Source: Phoronis pallida (taxonomy: Eukaryota > Phoronida > Phoronidae). Taken from it: a DNA stretch of 11,220 nucleotides. Both the position numbers and the translations under genes were made by a program. This document shows, piece after piece, positions 1 through 5,947 of the stretch; position 1 is the first letter of the stretch; every line of letters starts with the position of its first letter. Below the pieces are notes generated by a model. The model was not told where the DNA came from. It made no database searches and saw only the letters and a list, made by a program, of their open reading frames with translations. The stretch spans positions 1 through 11,220 of the forward strand of contig JAOXYC010213462.1 in NCBI GenBank assembly GCA_028565715.1. Reading direction: 5' to 3'.

Positions 1-18
1 AAAGAGCGCCCATGTTTT
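1..18. repeat. truncated copy of the GAAAGAGCGCCC repeat
   Basis: The window opens inside AAAGAGCGCCCATG, the left arm of the same motif that forms the palindromes at 19-48 and 79-109. The repeat cluster therefore probably continues to the left of the window. Confidence 0.6.
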
Positions 19-48
19 CCGAAAGAGCGCCCATGGGCGCTCTTTCGG
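19..48. repeat. perfect 30-bp palindrome
   Basis: CCGAAAGAGCGCCCA is followed immediately by its exact reverse complement, with no spacer. Allowing a one-base bulge, the flanking TTTTC and GAAAA extend the arms further. It could extrude as a cruciform or mark the fold of a small transposon or satellite unit. No protein-coding content is visible. Confidence 0.85.
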
Positions 49-78
49 GAAAATATTTCAACTCGAAAAGTGCTGTTA

Positions 79-109
79 TCCGAAAGAGCGCCCAGGGCGC
101 TCTTTCGGA
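79..109. repeat. 31-bp palindrome, second copy
   Basis: TCCGAAAGAGCGCCC and its exact reverse complement are separated by a single A at 94. The arm sequence matches the palindrome at 19-48, so these are two units of one family about 60 bp apart. Related, decayed sequence appears at 5071-5260. Confidence 0.85.
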
Positions 110-120
110 AATCCCCGGTA

Positions 121-595
121 CTATTCTTATCATTTTTTAATATGAGACCGCCTTTTGAGAAAGCGGTGTTGCTTAGGAAGTTATCGAATTTCATAAATAA
201 AAATAAGTTATTACATGTCAAAGACTTGAATGATCATGCCACTGAGCTGAAAGATAATATCCTATCAGTAAATAATGTTTAATTCATGTGGTAATGAAAT
301 TTTTATGAAAATTTAAGATGACTGATAGAGTACATATCTGATGACTTAGACTTGGAATTTTTGGTTACTCGGGTCATGGGCAACTTGTTCTACATCTATG
401 ACATGTTCACAACCTATAAAGATAACAGTTATTTGATGTTATCTCAATGAAAACGTATTGAATGATTTCGTTGTGTAGTTTTTGAGATATCAACATCGGA
501 AAGTTTTATAACGTCACACCCTGACTCGGCTAAAGTTCTTGACCGCCGCTACAGTATTTTTCATGACTAAATGCCATTTTTGCCATTTGGCATAC
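121..595. other. AT-rich intergenic DNA, nothing recognised
   Basis: Only short ORFs are present and none resembles a known family. The methionine-initiated ORF ending at 282 runs through the palindromic repeats, so it is not a credible gene. I see no splice-like or promoter-like arrangement. Confidence 0.5.
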
Positions 596-660
596 AGTTT
601 ACATTGACCACTCATTGACGTATACAATAGTTTACATTGACCACTCATTGACGTATACAA
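596..660. repeat. 33-bp direct tandem duplication (two copies)
   Basis: The unit starting AGTTTACATTGACCACTCAT occurs at 596-628 and again from 629, with no mismatch seen. The second copy ends where the Helitron-like element begins. Its final T is supplied either by the element's first base (661) or by the host T at 1080. Sequence just after the element (TAGTTTATATT) resembles the start of another unit. Confidence 0.85.
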
Positions 661-1079
661 TCTAATATATTAAATATGAAATTGTGTGTATGTGTGTCTG
701 TGCGTCCGTCTGTCCGTAAGTTTTGACAGCGCGAAGCGCTGGAACAGTCGAGGTGACTCAAAGTGATCGAGGTGTGCATGTACACGGGGTGTGCACGTGC
801 GAAGCACGCGCAGACCCCGCGCGTGCCTGCACGTGCAGTTCCGCGCGGAGTGCGGAAAGTTGGAAAAAGTCGAGGTTGTTCAATGCAATGGGGTGTACAT
901 GTGCACGGGGTTTGCACGTGCGAAGCACGCGCACACCCCGCACGGGCAAGAGCGCGCGAAGCGCGGGAAAAGTCGGTAAAAGTCGAAGTAGGTCAAGGTA
1001 ATGGGGTGTGTATTTGCAAGGGGTATGCACGTGCGAAGCACGCGCACACCCCGCAGCGAAGCGCGGGTCACACATCTAG
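661..1079 (+). mobile_element. non-autonomous Helitron-like element (419 bp)
   Basis: The left end TCTAATATATTAAATATG is followed by a TG-rich tract containing CCGTCTGTCCG, a typical start of invertebrate Helitrons. The right end has a GC-rich hairpin (1051-1066: CCGC, bulged A, GC-GAA-GC, GCGG), then 9 nt, then CTAG at 1076-1079. The base before the element is A and the base after is T, the insertion preference expected of Helitrons, with no target-site duplication. The joined flanks read TATACAA/TAGTTTA, matching the junction between the neighbouring 33-bp units. No Rep/helicase ORF fits in 419 bp, so it is non-autonomous. Short ORFs inside it are artefacts of GC-rich repeats. Orientation follows the CTAG end. 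Confidence 0.75.
728..1066. repeat. degenerate tandem array with GCGAAGC hairpins, inside the Helitron
   Basis: Three diverged units share a core GCACGTGCGAAGCACGCGCA. The cores begin near 794, 915 and 1028, so the spacing is about 121 and 113 bp. Between the cores are GTCGAGGT-like segments and GCGCGAAGCGCG hairpins. The 7-mer GCGAAGC occurs at 731, 799, 920, 956, 1033 and 1056, and the last copy is the loop of the terminal hairpin. The array is much more GC-rich than the DNA around it. Confidence 0.8.
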
Positions 1080-1105
1080 TAGTTTATATTTCTTCACCAC
1101 CCTTT

Positions 1106-1127
1106 TATGAAACTCTTGAGTTTCATA
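1106..1127. repeat. short inverted repeat
   Basis: TATGAAACTC and GAGTTTCATA are exact reverse complements separated by TT. The repeat lies 26 bp beyond the CTAG end of the Helitron-like element, in host DNA. No function can be assigned. Confidence 0.6.
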
Positions 1128-1730
1128 TTCTTTGTTAAATAATTTTATCCAATAGCCTTTATTTTCTCAGCAAAAAATAATATTTCAATAAAACTAGGTT
1201 TTGTTGTAACTTAAATTTTTGTGATTTATGAAAATACTGCACACCGATCAAAAATATGCATTAATTTTTGAAGAGTGTATTTTTTATGCGGGAATTTGTT
1301 TTGGTGACAGAGACAACAGTTTTGTTCTGTTAGATATGATCATAAGTCCAAGTGACGGCCGTAAAATTCGCCCACTCAAAAGTATGGGCATTTTTGGGGC
1401 TTTACCATAATTATGCATTCACTGGTTATTTTATCATCAGTTACTAATGTTTGTCTACAAGTGTACGTCATTCTTTATCAATACCTAGTTCTTTTTTATT
1501 GCGATATTTTTAAAAACCCTAAAGAATAATTTAATCGTTTAAACAATTGTTTGTCACCTCACCAACTATTATTGTTCCTTCTCACATGATAAGTTCGGTT
1601 CTTTCGCAATCTCACATGTATTATCGAAAATAACACACTCTGACGGATCACTGTATTCATACGCCATCGAAAAATCCTCGTTTTTTCTTCGACACTGTTT
1701 CATGTGAGAAAAAGAACAATGAACTCGTCG
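1128..1730. other. AT-rich intergenic DNA, no gene recognised
   Basis: A 60-codon ORF at 1228-1410 is the only notable reading frame. Its translation has no recognised motif and it lacks flanking splice signals or a promoter. The rest shows no repeat or gene structure that I can support. Confidence 0.5.
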
Positions 1731-1818
1731 TCATTGAATAATAAATTTCTCAAACTCGTCAAAATCCTAGCCAAAGGCTCGGATTTTGACTCATTTTGAG
1801 AAATTTATTATTCAATGA
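1731..1818. repeat. 88-bp foldback element
   Basis: The outermost 24 bases of each arm (1731-1754 and 1795-1818, beginning TCATTGAATAATAAATTTCT on the left) are perfectly complementary. A short mismatch and a further paired TCAAAATCC follow, then a near-paired AGCC around a loop of about three bases. Almost the whole segment is therefore one hairpin. Its length and fold suit a small foldback MITE or a hairpin RNA precursor, and the near-perfect terminal pairing favours the former. Confidence 0.75.
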
Positions 1819-2158
1819 CACTTGTTAATTATCCTATGTTTTGATGTGAAAAATATACGTTTTCAATCATTCAAATAACTAAGTGTCGATCTACTGACCT
1901 AAAAATTTCTCGATATTGGAGCTTAATAGCAGGGCATTCATCGAACATGATTAGTATTTAAATGCACGATATCATATGATATGCGTATAGGCTATGATAA
2001 GATGAAAAGCGTCGGTTCTGAGTACCGAGTGGAGTTTTAACTTAAAATTTGAGTATAAAAAAAAGGTGTTTGAGGCGACCAATGCCAATACCCGGGGCCA
2101 ATACCACGAAGTTCAGGCAAAACTTCCTCAATCAAATCTGCGTTGTTTATAGGAATGA
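1819..2158. other. intergenic DNA with a 14-bp palindrome
   Basis: ATATCATATGATAT at 1969-1982 is a perfect palindrome but is simple AT-rich sequence. GCCAATACC occurs twice near 2090. No gene or promoter can be supported. Confidence 0.4.
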
Positions 2159-2197
2159 GTTATTATGGAAATGCGCCCTGGCAACACCTGCTAACAT
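2159..2197 (+). repeat. AAC-triplet repeat, copy A (diverged X-box)
   Basis: It begins GTTATTATGGAAATGCGCCC and continues into GGCAACACC and CTAACATCA. It matches copies B-D but carries AAAT where they have a YAAC half-site, so it is a degraded member of the family. A further partial copy (GTTATCGCAACGCCCCTA) starts near 2332. Confidence 0.6.
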
Positions 2198-2402
2198 CAC
2201 ACTTGGCTAAGGAAGAACAAGTCAATATACCATATGAATACCGGGATGAATACACAAACGAATTTGATTCCATTTCTTCATGCTCCACCCCCGGGTCTCC
2301 ACCAAACTGCCTTTGTTGGTTGAGATAAGCTGTTATCGCAACGCCCCTACACAGTGCCGCATTTTCACTATGGGTCAAATAAAACTTCGCTAGATGAAAA
2401 TT

Positions 2403-2416
2403 GTTATTATGGCAAC
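2403..2416. promoter_or_regulatory. candidate RFX X-box 1
   Basis: GTTATTATGGCAAC fits the nematode-type X-box consensus GTHNYYATRRNAAC at every position. RFX factors use such sites to drive ciliary and some other genes. It lies about 3.5 kb upstream of the ATG of the mucin/NIDO gene and is embedded in a repeat family, so regulatory use is only inferred. Confidence 0.35.
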
Positions 2417-2441
2417 GCACCTAGCAACAGGTATCAACATC
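2403..2441 (+). repeat. AAC-triplet repeat, copy B
   Basis: GTTATTATGGCAACGCACCT is followed by AGCAACAGGTATCAACATCA. Its three AAC half-sites end at 2416, 2428 and 2438, a spacing of 12 and 10 nt. The upstream context CTTCGCTAGATGAA also resembles that of copies C and D, so the repeat unit extends about 25 bp further left. Confidence 0.7.
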
Positions 2442-2516
2442 ATGTCTAGTTGTCAAAAGACAATATGTGCTTTCTCCTTTCCCCAAGTAAAGAAAACCCG
2501 TCGTTTAATGAAATGT

Positions 2517-2530
2517 GTTATTATGGTAAC
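2517..2530. promoter_or_regulatory. candidate RFX X-box 2
   Basis: GTTATTATGGTAAC also satisfies GTHNYYATRRNAAC in full, 114 bp from the first site and in the same orientation. As with site 1, membership of a dispersed repeat family is an equally good explanation. Confidence 0.35.
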
Positions 2531-2555
2531 GTCCTCTAGCAACAATAACCAACAT
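2517..2555 (+). repeat. AAC-triplet repeat, copy C
   Basis: GTTATTATGGTAACGTCCTC is followed by TAGCAACAATAACCAACATCA. It lies 114 bp after copy B and has the same upstream pattern (CGTCGTTTAATGAA). Confidence 0.7.
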
Positions 2556-2557
2556 CA

Positions 2558-3426
2558 TTACATAAGAGACTAAGTAGAGAAAATTAAGTGACATTTCAAC
2601 AATCTTTACGTTTTGAATTCTGTTCTTCGTTTTACAGGACCCGGTTAAATCAACCCCCTACCCTATGAAAATTGAGCTTGGGAAAGATCGGACACAGTCT
2701 GTTAAAAGACTACTTAACATATTTAAACATCCACAACCATCTTATTGAGATACCGTGTCGAAAAATGTGAAGTTGACCATTTCTGTCATTTAGAAGTAAT
2801 ACTGTCTCAAAGTTTTTATCCGGCAAATTCGATTTTGCTCATGAGATATGCGCTTCACACAGATCGCGACACAACTTTTGCTCATTGGATTCAAACAATT
2901 GACTGAGAAAAAAAAAGATTTAAAAAAATCCCTCGGTGGACAGTTGTTCTTCTGCGTTCAACATTTTCAAAAGTTTTATCAACCAGAATGTACAAAGCCC
3001 AGACTGAACACATTATAAGACGTAGAGACACTAATTACTTTTTTTAAAATACGTGGCACAAAACTAAAATTTACAGTGTTCCAACTGTGAATTCGGTGTT
3101 AAGTTTAGATATATCATTAGAAATACGTCATCCATGAATGAAATTGTCTTCAATCTCGAACACCCCTGACCAGCTAGTTTCAGAAGACGACTTCAAGAAT
3201 TACATTTTGTTGGTGAGAAGTATTTGTCTGTCCCTGGGTGGTGTTCTTGAACAGTTGTGACTCCATGCGTGGTGTTTTATGGGTGGAGAGACGGGCCAGC
3301 GGTTTTGTCAATAAACCGTGTTTGAAAACACTTTGCAACTATTTCTGAACGTTCTCTAGGATGGTCTACAGTGCTATCATTATGTAGAAAAAAACAATTT
3401 TGTAAAAAAAGATTTGTTTTTGATCG
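2558..3426. other. AT-rich intergenic DNA, no gene recognised
   Basis: No long ORF, RNA gene or organised repeat is apparent. Homopolymer A and T runs are frequent. Nothing here can be assigned. Confidence 0.5.
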
Positions 3427-3600
3427 ATTCATAGCTAGGGCTTAACACATTGGAAAAATATTTACGTTTTTCTCAAATAATTTCAAGATTTGAATTCTAA
3501 ACAAGACAAAATTGCCAATATTTGGCAACTTTCTTGTTTACAATTCAAATGTTGAAAGTATTTGAAAAAACGTATTTTTCCAATGTGTTTAGCTATGAAT
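3427..3600. repeat. 174-bp foldback, MITE-like element
   Basis: The outer ends ATTCATAGCT and AGCTATGAAT are exact reverse complements. Inward, AACACATTGGAAAAATA pairs with the TATTTTTCCAATGTGTT stretch, and TTTGAATT with AATTCAAA. CAAATAATTTCAA pairs imperfectly with TTGAAAGTATTTG, and TTGCCAA with TTGGCAA at the centre. The element is thus one long imperfect hairpin. No coding capacity is present and I see no convincing target-site duplication. Confidence 0.7.
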
Positions 3601-3780
3601 TGTGTGCCAGTGATCACTGACAGATTTGATCAAAATATCAAAAATATTTTTTTCAATTTTTTTTTTCACTAAAATATATTTTTCCGTGTTGCGAGAGTAG
3701 CTTGAGTATACACGGACGATTTGGATGCCCTGTTCACGTTCTCAATCATGATAAAGAAAAGTCGTCGCTGGATGAATTGG

Positions 3781-3819
3781 GATATTATGGTAACGCCCTC
3801 TAGCAACAATTATCAACAT
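3781..3819 (+). repeat. AAC-triplet repeat, copy D
   Basis: GATATTATGGTAACGCCCTC is followed by TAGCAACAATTATCAACATC. Its AAC half-sites end at 3794, 3807 and 3817. The upstream GTCGTCGCTGGATGAA parallels copies B and C. The X-box consensus is broken by A at the second position. Confidence 0.7.
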
Positions 3820-3905
3820 CAAACTTGAGTAGTTAAAAACAAGAAAATCAACGATTTTTTCTATGCGGGAAAAATGTTTATTAAGTATATATTTAGACGA
3901 CGCGT

Positions 3906-3916
3906 ACATTAGCAAC
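3906..3916 (+). repeat. ACATTAGCAAC motif, partial family copy
   Basis: This 11-mer recurs exactly at 4188 and 4308. Here it sits between CGACG and CGTCG, which could pair across it. Confidence 0.45.
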
Positions 3917-4170
3917 GTCGGTAAACAATATGGATATCATGGTCCTAGGTGTACTTACTGTAGGACCTAGCTAGTAAAATCAGTGATTTTTGCCTTACTG
4001 GCGAGGGTTACGATTAAAATTTTAAGGAAACTGATGATATCATTCAAATAATCCAATTGCAACTTTAAAAGGTTAAAGTTTTATTTCTAACCGGGTTAAA
4101 TATTTTTCTCGTTAGAATTAAGATTTGTGTTCTCGATAGATTCGAAATGTATGATGGAAATTGCATTTCT

Positions 4171-4211
4171 GTTTATAGGCAACGACAACATTAGCAACGG
4201 GGAGAATAACA
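4171..4211 (+). repeat. AAC-triplet repeat, copy F
   Basis: GTTTATAGGCAACGACAACA is followed by TTAGCAACGGGGAGAATAACA. The GGCAACG, TAGCAAC and terminal AACA align with copies B-D, although the linkers differ. Confidence 0.55.
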
Positions 4212-4288
4212 AGCGGTGAAGAAAACCCTGCAGTATAAGCTTTCATTGCAATGAAATATCTTTAGAAAATTTTGCCCGAAGTAGGCGT

Positions 4289-4330
4289 TTTGTTGAGGCA
4301 ACGAGAAACATTAGCAACTGAGAAATTAGT
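4289..4330 (+). repeat. AAC-triplet repeat, copy G
   Basis: TTGTTGAGGCAACGAGAAAC is followed by ATTAGCAACTGAG. The shared 11-mer ACATTAGCAAC lies exactly 120 bp after that of copy F, so these two form a diverged tandem pair. The third half-site is lost. Confidence 0.5.
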
Positions 4331-4402
4331 GTTATTTGCGATTTGCATTCACTTCCTCATCTTTTGAATAGTCCCCGAAATCGGCTCAAGTTACGTATTC
4401 AG

Positions 4403-4440
4403 TGTTTACCAACGGTGTCTATAGAAACGGCTATCAACAA
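4403..4440 (+). repeat. AAC-triplet repeat, copy H (diverged)
   Basis: TGTTTACCAACGGTGTCTAT is followed by AGAAACGGCTATCAACA. The order AACG, TCTATAGAAAC and TATCAACA parallels copy D. It lies about 110 bp after copy G. Confidence 0.45.
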
Positions 4441-5070
4441 TAAAACCACACGCAGTGAAAATGGAAAACGAAAGGACAATCAAACTTTTGTGTTTTTACA
4501 AAGTTAGCCATTGAGTAATTTATGTAGTTTACTTGAACAAAGAATATTAGAAAGGAAGTAACCTGCGTCTCCGAATTTAAATATGATACGCAGCCAAGTC
4601 AATAACAGAAGCGGCGCGAAAGCGAAGCGGTACACTTCGTAACTATAATATTTGTATTGAATTATTGAATCAGTATTTATCCGAAACACAGATCGAGAAA
4701 GAGAATTTTTAGGTAAGCAAATTATTTCGAGATCCCGTACTGAAATGTTTTATAATTACATGTAATACTTTCGAGGTAAATTTAAAAAAACAACAGTTAT
4801 TATCATTTAAGATTTTTTTTAATTCAGATTTGTAAACGATATTCTCAAAATTTTTGATGACACAAAATATACATAACTTTCTTTTTAAAAAAATTATGCG
4901 GATGGACAGAACCTTTTAAAACTCATTCAAAAAAATTAAATTCTGTAGAGGAAAGATGAGTTTCTTGAAAAGAAATGTTTAAAAATACTGACCAAAATCT
5001 TTGCCGTGAAAAAAACCCTGAAATGGTTTATAACGTCGAGAACATTTCTCCGACATAGCGGGAATTTTCA
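4441..5070. other. AT-rich upstream DNA, nothing firm
   Basis: One GCGAAGC 7-mer occurs at 4622-4628 within GCGGCGCGAAAGCGAAGCGG, possibly a fragment of the repeat seen in the Helitron-like element. AGGTAAGC at 4711-4718 resembles a donor splice site and could end an alternative 5'UTR exon. Neither can be confirmed from sequence alone. Confidence 0.35.
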
Positions 5071-5260
5071 TATGGCGCTTTTTCAGTACATTTACGAAAA
5101 AGCGCTCGTGGGCACTTTACCGAAATCTAGACATCGGGTTATCATTTTTTTCTGTTTGATATCATAAAATGGAGCGTAAAAACTCTTAATGGTCAGTTTC
5201 TGATTAAGTGCTCATTATCAATCTGAAAGAGCATGCACTAACGGGCGCACTTTACTAAGA
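5071..5260. repeat. decayed relative of the left-edge palindromic repeats
   Basis: GCGCTTTTTC (5075-5084) and GAAAAAGCGC (5096-5105) form a perfect 10-bp inverted repeat around an 11-bp loop. They are followed by GTGGGCACTTTACCGAAATC and then ATCGGGTTATCATTTTTT. The last parts match, with changes, the order seen after the palindrome at 79-109 (GGGCGCTCTTTCGGAAATC then CGGTACTATTCTTATCATTTTTT). GGGCGCACTTTACT near 5244 is another related fragment. Confidence 0.5.
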
Positions 5261-5383
5261 AAAAGAATTCAAAGTTTATAAAGCTTTGTGGTACCGGTTA
5301 TATGCTGACTAAACTTTATCATTATAAATCATCAGTTTGGAGATATAACATATGTATATCAGGAGTTGTTTTCACCCGTCCGG

Positions 5384-5390
5384 TATAAAA
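5384..5390 (+). promoter_or_regulatory. candidate TATA box of the mucin/NIDO gene
   Basis: TATAAAA within CCGGTATAAAAGCTGC is the best TATA-like match upstream of the gene, about 480 bp before the ATG. Transcription starting about 30 bp downstream would give a 5'UTR exon ending at the possible donor at 5649/5650. The genome is AT-rich, so a chance match is possible. Confidence 0.3.
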
Positions 5391-5649
5391 GCTGCATTCT
5401 ATAAAGTGAAATAACATTAGCGTAATTGCTTAGTATCAAATAACATGTTATAACAAAAACTGCGATTCTGAACGTGTAAATATTTTGAATGCAGAGCAAT
5501 GATTCTTTCATAAACAGTTATAACAAAGCGCAATTCAATTATTTTCAATAGGTATATCAATAGGTGTTATTGTTAAAAATACTTGTAATAATAACAGGTC
5601 ATGTTTTTCTAAATACTGTTTGTTTATAATAGCTATTAACTGCAGTCAA

Positions 5650-5867
5650 GTAAGGTGCGTGGTGATGAATTGTTTAAATATTATTATTAACAAAATTGAA
5701 CGCAACAAAAAGTTTTAGGGCACAATAGTTCCGTACCGGACAATGAATGAATACACACGTACATGTTTTTGCTCAGGAGGAAAATGGTGGAACATGAAAT
5801 ATTAGAACTTTACGTTGGCGTAATTCTTGAATGCGTTAAGATTTTAAAGCAACTTTGCTTGTTTTAG
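5650..5867 (+). other. possible 5'UTR intron
   Basis: CAA/GTAAGG at 5649/5650 is a fair donor, and TTGCTTGTTTTAG/G ending at 5867 is a strong acceptor placed one base before the ATG. The resulting intron would be 218 nt. An in-frame TAA at 5845 shows the reading frame cannot extend upstream. The donor is one of several options, and the acceptor could instead receive a spliced leader. Confidence 0.4.
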
Positions 5868-5868
5868 G

Positions 5869-5947
5869 ATGGTGCGGCAGTCATGGTGGTCGTGGATCAC
5901 CGTGTTGACCTTCGTCGTGTTGACCTTTGGAACAACATGTATAGGGG
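5869..5947 (+). CDS. coding exon 1: signal peptide
   Basis: The exon encodes 26 residues plus one base. It has a short basic start (MVRQ), a hydrophobic core (VLTFVVLTFG) and small residues TTCIG before the stalk, which fits a cleavable secretion signal. The donor is G/GTAAGT at 5947/5948 (phase 1). ATG 5869 is the only sensible start because TAA at 5845 is in frame upstream. The Trp-rich WWSW before the core is unusual, though tolerated in signal peptides. Confidence 0.8.

Noticed and set aside
645-1110. Several overlapping ORFs rich in Arg, Ala, Cys and His
   Set aside because: They follow the GC-rich repeats of the Helitron-like element on both strands and in several frames. The repetition explains the lack of stops.
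1228-1410. 60-codon plus-strand ORF
   Set aside because: There is no recognisable motif, no nearby splice or promoter signals, and the length is within chance expectation.
2143-2420. ORFs on both strands across 2143-2420
   Set aside because: They overlap the AAC-triplet repeats and each other, and show no family similarity.
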